Source: an uncultured Bacteroidales bacterium (GTDB taxonomy: Bacteria; Bacteroidota; Bacteroidia; Bacteroidales; UBA932). Taken from it: a DNA stretch of 28,383 nt. The notes beneath the pieces are model-generated. The model was not told the DNA's origin, did no database searches, and worked only from the letters and a program-made list of their open reading frames with translations. The stretch covers positions 1 through 28,383 of the forward strand of contig UQYV01000044.1 in NCBI GenBank assembly GCA_900545245.1, read 5' to 3'. Below are positions 1-8,204 of this stretch, in pieces; the stretch's first letter is position 1, and each line of letters opens with the position of its first letter. The position numbers and the translations under genes are program-made.

Positions 1-89
1 AAAGTGCGTGGGATTTGAGAGTTTGATAAAAGAGATAAGTTTAATATTCGCAATAGGTTAGAATACTTGCGAAACTTGAATTGAAGTAT

Positions 90-2222
90 ATGAAATACAG
101 AATTTTAGGCATTGTCGCAATGATGTTCGTCCTTTCCTGGACGGGATATGCACGAGAGAAGGAAAATTTGAGGCTGACGGGAACTTTCGGCGATTCTATG
201 GAGAATGTCGGCGGATGCTCGGTCAGCGAGACCGACGGAAGTTTTGACATAGTCTCGAAGCAGTGGAAAGCAGGGATTATGCTCCGTGGAAAATGGGATT
301 TGAGGGAATATAAATCGATAAGGCTGACGGTGGAGAACCGCAGCGACGTGACCGCTCTCTATCTTGTATGCGATATGTTTGACTCGCGCCGCAAGTCTGA
401 ATTCCGCGACAGGGCGAATAGGGCCGTTGCCGGAGTCTACGAAGCTGTGGGTGATGTCCCGACTGGTTCCAAAATAACGGTCGAGTTTCCTCTGAGCCCG
501 GATATGCCGCATCCGGAGGTGAATGGTGCATTCCGTCTTATGCACGGCACGCCATATTCCCGTGAACTCGGGCTGTTCTCCTATGATATTGACCTTTCGG
601 ACGTTCACACCATTGTCATAGCCGGCGTGAACCTTCTTCCTGGAGTGGAGTTCACGGTTTCCGATGTGGAACTTATCTGCGGAAAGCGTGTTGCCCCTAG
701 GACAATGCAGTTGGACTCGGCGGCATTCTTCCCGTTTGTGGATGCCTACGGCCAGTACAAATATAGGGACTGGCCTGGTAAGGTGCACTCGGACAGGGAT
801 CTGAAGCGGGCGAGACTTGCGGAGGAAAAGGATCTCGCGGCGCATCCGGGACCTGACGATTGGGACATTTACGGAGGGTGGAAAGGTGGCCCGAGGTATG
901 AAGCGACAGGGCAGTTCTATGTGAAGAAGATTGACGGAAAATGGTGGATGATAGACCCGGAGGGTTATCTCTACTGGTCGCATGGAGTAGTGCGTGTGAC
1001 GACCTCCTCGGCGGTGACTCCGCTCGATGGCCGCAGGTTCTATTTTTCCGGTCTGCCCGAGGATGAGTCCGACCCGTTCCACCGCTTCTATTTCACCCAC
1101 GACAACCTCCTGCATCCGTACTACACGGCGCGCGGCATTCACGAGACCTACGATTTTTCTTCCGCCAATGCGTACCGCAAGTACGGCGAGGACTATAAGG
1201 CTGTTTTCGCCGACCTTGCCCACCGCAGGTTGCGCAGCTGGGGAATGAACACGATGGCAAATTCTTCCGACCCGTCAATCTGCGCCATGGACAGGACCGT
1301 CTATAACGAGAGGGTCGATTTGGGCGCTCCTGTCGCAGGCTGTCCCAAGTGGCCTGTACTTGAAGGCTCCGGGGGCTGGTGGCCTTTTATTGACCCGTTC
1401 GACAACTTGTTCCCGATGTGCGTTCGTGCCCATCTTGAAGCCAAGCGGGCACAACTCGAGGACTCATGGTGCCAGGGTTTCTATGTCGACAATGAAATCA
1501 ACTGGGGCGCTCAGACAATGCTGGCGGGCCTTGCGCTTAAGGCTTCACCGAAGCAGGCGAGCAAATTGGTGCTGATTGACCATCTTATGGACAAATACTC
1601 TAGCGTGGAGGCGCTCAACAAGGCATGGGGAACGGCGTTCGAGGACTGGAACGCTCTTGTTGCCAACCGTAAGGCTCTCCCGTCCGCCGCTGATGCCGAC
1701 CTTTCGCAGCTGTCACTGCTGATTGTGCGTCAGTATTTCAAGACAGTGCGGGAGGTGTTCAAACAGGTGGCTCCTAACAAACTCTACATGGGCTGCCGTT
1801 TCGCTGGAGCGCCGGAGTTCGTGGTGAGGATTGCGGCCGAGTATGTTGATGTGATGAGCTACAATAACTACACCTACACCCGCGAGACCTTTTCTCTGCC
1901 AAAGGGGATTGACCTGCCGGTCATGTATGGGGAGTTCCATTTCGGCGCTCTTGACCGCGGTCTGTTCCACACGGGCCAGGTGGCCACGTTCAGCCAGAAG
2001 AACCGTGCGAGGGCCTACGGCGACTTCGTGCGCTCATGCCTGAAGAATCCGTGCATAATCGGCACAAATTGGCATCAGTTCTCAGACCAGCCGTGCACAG
2101 GACGCTTTGACGGCGAGGATTTCCAGGTGGGCCTGACGGACTGCTGTGACACCCCTTATTCGGAGACGATTGCCGCGCTGCGCGAGGTCGGCTACAATAT
2201 GTATGAAATCAGATACTTTTAA
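90..2222 (+). CDS. GH50-like beta-agarase / agar-degrading glycoside hydrolase, secreted
   Basis: Predicted endo- or exo-acting hydrolase of agar-type galactans, exported across the inner membrane. Residues 1-22 form a signal peptide (basic start, hydrophobic IVAMMFVLSW core). Residues about 25-220 look like a beta-sandwich carbohydrate-binding region. The catalytic TIM barrel follows, opening with GKWWMIDPEGYLYWSHG, as in GH50 enzymes. The likely acid/base is Glu469 in VDNEINWG and the likely nucleophile is Glu615 in YGEFHFG; both contexts match GH50. I start at ATG 90 rather than the in-frame TTG at 81 because it gives a clean signal peptide. The esterase-like gene starts 15 bp downstream, so the two are probably co-transcribed. 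GH50 is inferred from remembered motifs; a neighbouring agarase-like GH family is the main alternative. Bases 1-89 upstream hold only an undecidable tail of a preceding gene. Confidence 0.82.
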   Translation: MKYRILGIVAMMFVLSWTGYAREKENLRLTGTFGDSMENVGGCSVSETDGSFDIVSKQWKAGIMLRGKWDLREYKSIRLTVENRSDVTALYLVCDMFDSRRKSEFRDRANRAVAGVYEAVGDVPTGSKITVEFPLSPDMPHPEVNGAFRLMHGTPYSRELGLFSYDIDLSDVHTIVIAGVNLLPGVEFTVSDVELICGKRVAPRTMQLDSAAFFPFVDAYGQYKYRDWPGKVHSDRDLKRARLAEEKDLAAHPGPDDWDIYGGWKGGPRYEATGQFYVKKIDGKWWMIDPEGYLYWSHGVVRVTTSSAVTPLDGRRFYFSGLPEDESDPFHRFYFTHDNLLHPYYTARGIHETYDFSSANAYRKYGEDYKAVFADLAHRRLRSWGMNTMANSSDPSICAMDRTVYNERVDLGAPVAGCPKWPVLEGSGGWWPFIDPFDNLFPMCVRAHLEAKRAQLEDSWCQGFYVDNEINWGAQTMLAGLALKASPKQASKLVLIDHLMDKYSSVEALNKAWGTAFEDWNALVANRKALPSAADADLSQLSLLIVRQYFKTVREVFKQVAPNKLYMGCRFAGAPEFVVRIAAEYVDVMSYNNYTYTRETFSLPKGIDLPVMYGEFHFGALDRGLFHTGQVATFSQKNRARAYGDFVRSCLKNPCIIGTNWHQFSDQPCTGRFDGEDFQVGLTDCCDTPYSETIAALREVGYNMYEIRYF

Positions 2223-2237
2223 CGATATTTACTTACC

Positions 2238-3749
2238 ATGAACATTCGGAATATACTTGTGACTTCGATGATTTTTGTCCGTCTGGCCCTATCCTGCGGT
2301 GTCTCCGGTTCATACGAACCGGAAAGGCCCGCCAAGCCTGACAAACCGGGAACCGACGAGACTGTCGAGTCTGCGCTTGTCCTGCCACACATAATGAGCG
2401 ACGGTATGGTTCTCCAGCAGGAGTCTGAGGTGTCAATCTATGGAATGGATGACAGAGGGGTGAAGGTCACCGTGTCGCCATCATGGACTGACCGCAGTTT
2501 TGAGGCTGTCACGGGGAGCGACGGAAGATGGATTGCCAAGGTCAGGACTCCAAAGGGCTCAGACAAGGCATATACGATAAGAATCACGGATAGCAACAAG
2601 GGGGAGAAGAGCATAAGCGGTGTTCTTGTCGGAGAGGTCTGGCTATGCAGCGGGCAGTCCAACATGGAGCATCCGATGAAAGGCTTTTCCTCCTCGGAGC
2701 CTGTGCAGGATTCAGAAAAGGAACTTTCCGACGCGGCATATCCTCTGTTTCGCTACTTCAAGGTGCCGCAGGCTGTTTCCCGCACCGCGAAGTACGACAC
2801 CGGAGAATCTTCATGGGCGGAATGTTCTCGGGACAACGCCAGAAATTTCGAAGCCATAGCCTTCTTTTTCGGACGGAGGATTCACAAGGCGACAGGCGTT
2901 CCGGTCGGAATCATCGGCTGTGCCTACGGCGGAACACGCATCGAGGGATGGATGCCGCCAGAATCGTTCACAAAGCTCGCGAAGAACGAGTATATGGATT
3001 TCGACAAACTCTCGGCAGGGGAAAATAGTCCGAGTGCCCCGTCCAACTGCTGGAACGCGATGTTGCTCCCTGTATTGGACTACGGTTTTAAGGGAATCCT
3101 CTGGTTCCAAGGCGAGAGCAATTGCAACTATTACTGGTCCTATTCCCATCTGCTTCAGGTGATGGTAGCCGACTGGAGGGCACGCAAGGGCGACAGTTCG
3201 GCACGGATTCCGTTCTATTTCGCTCAGCTGGCTCCGTGGGTGAACAACCGCCCGATTTCAAACGGAGGCTCGGAACTTCTCCGTAACGCGCAGATGACCG
3301 CCTTCAAAACCATTCCCAATTGTGGAATCATAGGCCTTGGTGACGTGGGCAGCGAAAGCACCATCCATTTCCCGAACAAGAAAGTTCCTGCTGAACGTTT
3401 CGCTCTATGGGCGTTGTACAATGAATATGGGGATAAGTCCGTGAATCCCATGGGACCTGCGTTCGAGTCCATGAAGGTCGAGGGTGGCAAGTTGCTCGTA
3501 AGTGTCTCCAACGCTTCGGGGCTTCATATCGCGGATGGCATCGGCGACATCCCATACGCCGAAATTTCCGGTGACGGCAAGACCTTTGTCCCGGCCACCG
3601 TGCGCATACTGTCAGACGGAGTCCTCGAATTTTCTTCTCCTCAGGTGTCTTCCCCGACCTCGGCTCGCTACTGTTTCAGCGGCTGGCACGCCGGCTCCGT
3701 CTTCAACTCCGCCGGCCTCCCGCTCTTCCCGTTCCGCGCCTCGCTGTAG
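2238..3749 (+). CDS. Sialate O-acetylesterase-like SGNH hydrolase (SASA family)
   Basis: Predicted carbohydrate esterase that removes O-acetyl groups from glycans in the periplasm or on the cell surface. The N-terminus is hydrophobic and ends in LALSC, a plausible though non-canonical lipoprotein signal. GEVWLCSGQSNM, with nucleophile Ser141, is the family block I motif. ILWFQGESN is the block III motif with its conserved Gly-Glu-Ser-Asn. The catalytic His is probably His377 in STIHFPNK. Family members usually have Asp-Ile-His-Pro here, and this protein has Thr-Ile-His-Phe, so the Asp of the usual motif is absent or shifted. At 503 residues it has the family's usual length. It follows the agarase-like gene by 15 bp and probably shares its transcript, which suggests deacetylation of the same polysaccharide. 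The true substrate cannot be read from the sequence; acetyl-xylan or another acetylated glycan is equally possible. Confidence 0.85.
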   Translation: MNIRNILVTSMIFVRLALSCGVSGSYEPERPAKPDKPGTDETVESALVLPHIMSDGMVLQQESEVSIYGMDDRGVKVTVSPSWTDRSFEAVTGSDGRWIAKVRTPKGSDKAYTIRITDSNKGEKSISGVLVGEVWLCSGQSNMEHPMKGFSSSEPVQDSEKELSDAAYPLFRYFKVPQAVSRTAKYDTGESSWAECSRDNARNFEAIAFFFGRRIHKATGVPVGIIGCAYGGTRIEGWMPPESFTKLAKNEYMDFDKLSAGENSPSAPSNCWNAMLLPVLDYGFKGILWFQGESNCNYYWSYSHLLQVMVADWRARKGDSSARIPFYFAQLAPWVNNRPISNGGSELLRNAQMTAFKTIPNCGIIGLGDVGSESTIHFPNKKVPAERFALWALYNEYGDKSVNPMGPAFESMKVEGGKLLVSVSNASGLHIADGIGDIPYAEISGDGKTFVPATVRILSDGVLEFSSPQVSSPTSARYCFSGWHAGSVFNSAGLPLFPFRASL

Positions 3750-3804
3750 AGGGTTCAACAATCTCAGGGAAGGTCACATTTTTAAGAAGATGTATCCCTG
3801 TTTT

Positions 3805-3885
3805 TCCAAAACATGGGTCGTTATGTTGGTTTTGGATAAATAATCATAGACTATTTGTCCAAAACTAATATTTTTTATATCTTCG
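3805..3885 (+). promoter_or_regulatory. Promoter of the ATPase gene with three TCCAAAAC motifs
   Basis: A -33 element TTTG (3854-3857) and a -7 element TATCTTCG (3878-3885) are 20 bp apart, which fits the Bacteroidetes promoter pattern TTTG-N19-21-TAnnTTTG with one mismatch. The predicted start is near 3892, giving a leader of only about 10 nt before ATG 3903. The octamer TCCAAAAC occurs three times: 3805-3812 (+), 3829-3836 (-) and 3858-3865 (+). The first two form an inverted repeat and the third overlaps the -33 box, an arrangement that would suit an autoregulatory operator. The operator role is inference. Confidence 0.6.
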
Positions 3886-3902
3886 CGGAAAAATAAGGCA
3901 AC

Positions 3903-5327
3903 ATGAAAATCGTAGGAAGAAAATCGGAAATCGCTGAATTGGAGCGTATCTATAGTGACGGTCGTCCTGAATTTGTAGTCTTGTACGGAAGAAGGCGTGT
4001 CGGAAAGACGTTTCTCGTCAATGAGCTATTCCGAGACAGAATAGTATTTTCGCACACAGCATTGTCTCCTGTTGAGATTGAAGGCAAGGAGCTCATGAAG
4101 ATGCAGCTTCAGAACTTTGTACATTCATTGGTGCGGGCCGGGATGGAAGTGACGGAAATGCCGTCGAACTGGCTTGATGCGTTTTTTCTTCTCGAAAATT
4201 TTCTTGAGAGCCGTCCAGGCGATAAAAGGCAATTGGTATTCATTGATGAACTTCCGTGGCTTGATACTCCTCGTTCCGGATTCGTGACTGCGTTTGAGGC
4301 ATTTTGGAACGGGTGGGGAGCGAAACGCGACAATCTTATGCTTGTTGTGTGTGGTTCTGCGGTTTCGTGGATTTCAGATGAACTGGTGAATGGGAAAGGC
4401 GGTCTTTTCGACAGGCTGACGGCGGAAATCAAACTGCAGCCGTTCACCTTGCGCGAATGTGAAGATTTCTACCGTTCCAGAGGCATTGAAATGGATCGCT
4501 ATGACATTGTTCAGAGTTATATGATTTTCGGGGGAATACCATATTATATGAATCTCTTCACGCAGGGGAGAAGCCTTGCTCAGAATGTGGATGCGTTGCT
4601 ATTCGCCAATAAGGGGAAACTTTCGCTTGAATATGACCGTCTGTTCGCTTCTATTTTCAAGAACCCTGATGAGGCGGAGAAAGTGATGAATCTGCTTTCT
4701 GGGAAAAGAATAGGATACACCCGTGAAGAAATATTGAATAAAACCGGCATCGCGGGCGGAGGTGGCTTCTCCAAACTTCTTCGCGCACTTGCAGAAAGTG
4801 ATTTCATCGCGAAGTTCCGCTATTTCGGCGAGCCTGAAAAATGCGTCCGTTACCGGATTACAGACAATTTCTGCTTGTTTTACAGGCATTTCATTGCTTG
4901 CAACAGGACGGACGATGCGGAATATTGGCAGCATAATCAGAACAGCCCGTCAATTGCTTCGTGGCGAGGATTCGCGTTTGAGAATGTATGTTTTCAACAT
5001 ATATTTCAGATAAAGTCGGCTCTTGGTATCTCGGGAGTCCGTACGGAGACATACTCGTGGCGAGGGATGGAGAGCCAGATAGATATGTTGATAGACAGGG
5101 CCGACAGACTTATAAATCTGTGTGAATGCAAGTTTTCGTCGAGCGATTTCATCATTGACAAGGAATATGACCGAAAACTGCGTGAACGTCAGACATCGTT
5201 TATTGCTGAGACGAAGACCCGAAAACCGACCTTGATGACTCTTGTCACGACTTTCGGCCTTAAGCGGAATGAGTATTCAGGCCGTTTCCAGAATGTCATC
5301 ACGTCCGACGACCTCTTTGCCCAGTAA
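3903..5327 (+). CDS. AAA-family ATPase with C-terminal DUF234 nuclease-like domain
   Basis: Member of the 'archaeal-type' ATPase_2 plus DUF234 family, whose members occur in many paralogous copies in Bacteroidetes and have no firmly established role. Walker A is GRRRVGKT (residues 29-36). Walker B is LVFIDELPW, with Asp115-Glu116. A winged-helix-like middle region follows (about 270-320). Near residue 400, QIDMLID followed by LCECKFS resembles the Asp...Glu-x-Lys core of PD-(D/E)XK nucleases, typical of DUF234. At 474 residues it has the family's usual length and appears intact. It stands alone behind its own promoter. Similar proteins are suggested to act as stand-alone ATPase/nuclease modules, possibly in defence or transposon-related functions; this is inference from the family only. 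Confidence 0.88.
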   Translation: MKIVGRKSEIAELERIYSDGRPEFVVLYGRRRVGKTFLVNELFRDRIVFSHTALSPVEIEGKELMKMQLQNFVHSLVRAGMEVTEMPSNWLDAFFLLENFLESRPGDKRQLVFIDELPWLDTPRSGFVTAFEAFWNGWGAKRDNLMLVVCGSAVSWISDELVNGKGGLFDRLTAEIKLQPFTLRECEDFYRSRGIEMDRYDIVQSYMIFGGIPYYMNLFTQGRSLAQNVDALLFANKGKLSLEYDRLFASIFKNPDEAEKVMNLLSGKRIGYTREEILNKTGIAGGGGFSKLLRALAESDFIAKFRYFGEPEKCVRYRITDNFCLFYRHFIACNRTDDAEYWQHNQNSPSIASWRGFAFENVCFQHIFQIKSALGISGVRTETYSWRGMESQIDMLIDRADRLINLCECKFSSSDFIIDKEYDRKLRERQTSFIAETKTRKPTLMTLVTTFGLKRNEYSGRFQNVITSDDLFAQ

Positions 5328-5360
5328 TCGTCACGCCTTATATAACCGAACCTTTTCGAT

Positions 5361-5447
5361 AAGCGAGAGCAGAACCAAGCTCGCTTGAGTTATGCCGAGC
5401 GTAGAAAAGTGGCGTATGAAATACGAACCCGAGTCGAATGCGGCTCA
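5361..5447. repeat. Intergenic palindromic element overlapping the end of the GntR gene
   Basis: The 117-bp gap after the ATPase gene holds hairpin-forming sequence: AAGCGAG (5361-5367) pairs with CTCGCTT (5380-5386), and CGTAT-GAA-ATACG lies at 5413-5425. Repeated GAG/CGAG motifs continue to about 5450. The style resembles dispersed intergenic palindromes of Bacteroides, but I cannot confirm copies elsewhere. The element runs into the last codons (Arg-Asp-Ser-Phe-stop) of the converging GntR gene and may supply its stop codon. There is no T-tract, so it is not a standard terminator. Confidence 0.4.
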
Positions 5448-6479
5448 GAACGAGTCACGTCTGGTCATGCGGAAGTTACAGTGCACTTTTTCGAGTCTCT
5501 TCTCCAGAATCATGTCCCCGATGAGGCGTCCCATCTGTATGAAGTCAGTCGATACCGTGGTGAGCCCGTTTAGGATTATTTCGCTTATGGGGGACTCGTT
5601 GTAGGAAATTATTGCAATATCCTTCCCGACCGTAAGTCCCTTCTTCTTTATGAGCCTTGCCAATTCTATCAGTCCGAAGTCATATTGTCCGCTCAGGAGC
5701 AGGTAGGCTTCGCCCTTACTGACATTCTCCGGAATCACGACGTCCGAATAGGTTACGCGGATTCCGTTGTCTCGGCAGAACCTTTCCACACCTGTTCTGA
5801 TGGGACGGGCATAGAGACTTGATGGCAGGGTTATGACATTGAGTCTGTTGTAGTTCCGGAAAGTGTCAAGTCCGTCTCCGAGCCCCTGTATGATGTCGTT
5901 CTCCCAGTCCTGATAAACAGCCCCGTAGTTTCCCTGTATGCTCCTTATCCAGTTGTCCGTCATGATGAGTTTCCTGTTCGGCACCCTTTTCAGCAGAGTC
6001 CGTACCTTTTCCTGAGTGGCAGCATCCAGCGGGAAATGTGGCGCTATGACATAGTAGTCAAAGTTGTCGAGGTTCTCGTTGAGGAAATACTCCAGAATCT
6101 CAACATTCTGCTCATGCAGCAGAATCGTTATTTCCGCGTGTCCGTCAAGCTTTTCTGTCATAGAGTCGAAGAGAAGCTGCTTGTAGGTGCTGAGTTTGTC
6201 GAACAGAGCCAGAACCTTGAGCTTGTGCGCCTCTCCGTTTTTCTTGACGAAGAACCCCTTCCCCTGGTGAGGTTCCACGAATCCCTTGTCTCTCAGTATC
6301 GTATAGGCCTTCTTCACGGTCTCCTTCGAAATTTCATGCTCATCCGCCAACTCGTTCATCGACGGCAGCATTTCCCCGTTCTCAAGTTCGCCTGCGTCAA
6401 TCATCGCGCTGATTTTCATCACAATCTGACGATATACCGGCGTCAGCGAATTCTTGTCTATGTCGATGGATTTTTTCAT
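5445..6479 (-). CDS. GntR-family transcriptional regulator with sugar-binding-like C-terminal domain
   Basis: DNA-binding regulator. Residues 1-75 are a GntR winged helix-turn-helix: SLTPVYRQIVMKI, then GEMLPSMNELADEHEISKETVKKAY, then the wing GFVEPHQGKGFFV. Residues about 85-335 resemble a LacI/periplasmic-binding-protein fold (DNWIRS, FGLIELA, LTTVSTDFIQMGRLIGDMILEK), as in Bacteroidetes GntR proteins that sense sugars such as fucose or arabinose. It converges on the ATPase gene and is divergent from glmM. Its own promoter contains an inverted repeat, so autoregulation is likely. Possible targets are the agarase/esterase pair and the glmM side; the effector is unknown. The last four codons lie in an intergenic repeat, so the native C-terminus may differ. 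Confidence 0.88.
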   Translation of the reverse strand: MKKSIDIDKNSLTPVYRQIVMKISAMIDAGELENGEMLPSMNELADEHEISKETVKKAYTILRDKGFVEPHQGKGFFVKKNGEAHKLKVLALFDKLSTYKQLLFDSMTEKLDGHAEITILLHEQNVEILEYFLNENLDNFDYYVIAPHFPLDAATQEKVRTLLKRVPNRKLIMTDNWIRSIQGNYGAVYQDWENDIIQGLGDGLDTFRNYNRLNVITLPSSLYARPIRTGVERFCRDNGIRVTYSDVVIPENVSKGEAYLLLSGQYDFGLIELARLIKKKGLTVGKDIAIISYNESPISEIILNGLTTVSTDFIQMGRLIGDMILEKRLEKVHCNFRMTRRDSF

Positions 6480-6588
6480 AAATATTTAGGAAAAATGTTT
6501 GGATTTGTCAATAATATACCATCTTTGCACTACAGCACACCGCAGTTGAGCTGTAGTCTACTTGACTGTGGTATGTATCAAGCCACTG

Positions 6589-6636
6589 CAAAGGTAAGAA
6601 ACTGTTTAAAATAACTGAACAAAAAAATAAACAGTT
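6589..6636 (-). promoter_or_regulatory. GntR gene promoter with 9-bp inverted repeat (candidate operator)
   Basis: On the minus strand a perfect -7 box TACCTTTG covers 6589-6596. A weak TTTG (6620-6623) lies 23 bp upstream, slightly farther than usual. A perfect 9-bp inverted repeat, AACTGTTTA (6600-6608) and TAAACAGTT (6628-6636), with a 19-bp spacer spans the region between the two boxes. This is a good position for repressor binding. The predicted leader is about 100 nt and contains a second inverted repeat, CTACAGC (6530-6536) with GCTGTAG (6550-6556). Confidence 0.55.
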
Positions 6637-6647
6637 CCTTTCCTGTT

Positions 6648-6699
6648 CCATAAAAACCATAACGGTTTTATGGTAATGGGATATTTTTTCGTAATTTTG
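6648..6699 (+). promoter_or_regulatory. glmM promoter with overlapping palindrome
   Basis: A perfect -7 box TAATTTTG lies at 6692-6699, with a T-rich -33 region about 20 bp upstream (TTTTATGG, 6666-6673). The predicted leader is about 40 nt. The -33 region is also the right half of a palindrome, CCATAAAAACC (6648-6658) and GGTTTTATGG (6664-6673), identical except for one extra A. A protein bound there would block the promoter. The palindrome differs from the GntR-side repeat, so a second regulator is possible. Confidence 0.5.
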
Positions 6700-6746
6700 C
6701 ACAGATGGGGCGATATGCCCTGAAGATTACATAAACTGATATTCTT

Positions 6747-8201
6747 ATGACACTGATTAAATCCATTTCTGGAATTCGCGGAACAATCGGAGGTGCACCC
6801 GGAGGCGCTCTTACCCCGATTGACATCGTAAAGTTTACATACGCATATTGCGAGAAACTTCGTGAGCGCAGGCCTAAACCATCCGGCGAACGCTATAAAG
6901 TCGTGGTTGGAAAGGATGCTCGGCTGAGTGGCGAGATGGTGGAGGACATCGTTTGCGGGACATTGATTTCCTGCGGTGTTGATGTCGTGAAGGCTGGATT
7001 TGCATCGACTCCGACGACAGAGATGGCGGTGACGTTCTCAAAGGCTGATGGAGGAATCATCCTCACGGCCTCTCATAACCCGAAACAGTGGAACGCCCTC
7101 AAACTTCTCAATGAGAAGGGAGAATTCCTCAATGCCGCCGAAGGTGCGGCGATACTCGAATGTGCTGATAAGGAAGACTTTGACTTCGCCCCTGTGGAAG
7201 AACTCGGAACTGTGGAGGAGCATGATTTCACCGACGAACACCTTGATGCGGTGCTTGCACTCCCGGCAGTTGACGTCGAAGCGGTGCGTGGGGCCGGATT
7301 CAAGGTCGTGCTCGATGCCGTTAACTCTGTTGGCGGAATCATCATGCCGCGTCTGCTCAGAAGGCTCGGCGTGGAATGCGTTGAACTCAACTGCAACCCG
7401 ACAGGCGATTTCGCGCACAATCCGGAGCCGCTTCCGGCAAACCTCGTGCAGCTCTGCGAGACTGTTGTGAAGGAAAAAGCGGATTTGGGTGTGTCTGTCG
7501 ACCCGGACGTTGACCGTCTCGCCCTCATCTGCGAGGATGGGAAGCCTTTTGGGGAGGAATATACTCTCGTAAGTGTTGCGGACTATCTCCTCGGACGTGC
7601 CTATAACGAGGCTCTCGAAAGCGGGAAGTCACTTGATGAGGTCTGCGCTCCATATCGAATGACCACCGCATCAAACCTCTCGTCTTCCCGCGCCCTGCGT
7701 GACGTGACGGAGAAGTTCGGCGGCGAGTATTCCGCGGCTGCAGTCGGCGAGGTCAATGTGACGACAAAGATGAAGGAGTGCGGCGCGCTCATCGGCGGAG
7801 AGGGCAATGGAGGCGTGATTTACCCTGCCCTCCACTATGGACGTGACGCGATGGTCGGCGTGGCTCTCTTTCTCACGAACCTGGCCCATAAGCAGATGAA
7901 GGTGTCGCAGCTTCTCAAGACCTACCCTCAGTATGTCATCACGAAGAACCGCATCGACCTTTCCGACAAGGCTCTGATTGATAAGATCTTGTCTGAGATG
8001 CAGAAGATTTATGCCAACGAGAACGTGAACACGATAGACGGCGTGAAGATTTCGTTCGAGGACAAGAAACAGTGGGTTCACCTGCGTCGTTCCAACACGG
8101 AACCGATTATCCGCATCTACGCCGAAGCTGCCACAAAAGAGGAGGCTGACGCTCTTGCAAACGAGGTAATAGGCATCGCTCAAAAAATCATCGGTCAGTA
8201 A
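6747..8201 (+). CDS. glmM: Phosphoglucosamine mutase (alpha-D-phosphohexomutase family)
   Basis: Cytoplasmic enzyme interconverting glucosamine-6-phosphate and glucosamine-1-phosphate, the entry to UDP-GlcNAc for peptidoglycan and LPS. All family landmarks are present: start MTLIKSISGIRGTIGG; active-site loop TASHNP with phosphorylated Ser109; metal-binding DPDVDR (Asp252, Asp254, Asp256); sugar-specificity loop GGEGNGG around Glu352; and a C-terminal phosphate-binding RRSNTEPIIRIYAE. At 484 residues it is a little longer than the E. coli enzyme (445) and near the Bacteroidetes form. The namZ-like gene starts 3 bp after its stop, so the two form an operon. Phosphomannomutase activity cannot be excluded, because the family subtypes are hard to separate by eye. 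Confidence 0.9.
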   Translation: MTLIKSISGIRGTIGGAPGGALTPIDIVKFTYAYCEKLRERRPKPSGERYKVVVGKDARLSGEMVEDIVCGTLISCGVDVVKAGFASTPTTEMAVTFSKADGGIILTASHNPKQWNALKLLNEKGEFLNAAEGAAILECADKEDFDFAPVEELGTVEEHDFTDEHLDAVLALPAVDVEAVRGAGFKVVLDAVNSVGGIIMPRLLRRLGVECVELNCNPTGDFAHNPEPLPANLVQLCETVVKEKADLGVSVDPDVDRLALICEDGKPFGEEYTLVSVADYLLGRAYNEALESGKSLDEVCAPYRMTTASNLSSSRALRDVTEKFGGEYSAAAVGEVNVTTKMKECGALIGGEGNGGVIYPALHYGRDAMVGVALFLTNLAHKQMKVSQLLKTYPQYVITKNRIDLSDKALIDKILSEMQKIYANENVNTIDGVKISFEDKKQWVHLRRSNTEPIIRIYAEAATKEEADALANEVIGIAQKIIGQ

Positions 8202-8204
8202 TTT

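Noticed and set aside
105..1223. 372-codon open frame on the minus strand inside the agarase-like gene
   Set aside because: Antisense shadow of a GC-biased gene; no domain or start context, while the plus-strand protein has clear catalytic motifs.
6520..6527. CATCTTTG as a plus-strand -7 promoter box
   Set aside because: It lies in the GntR leader, has a mismatch at the first position, and a better box (6692-6699) serves glmM.
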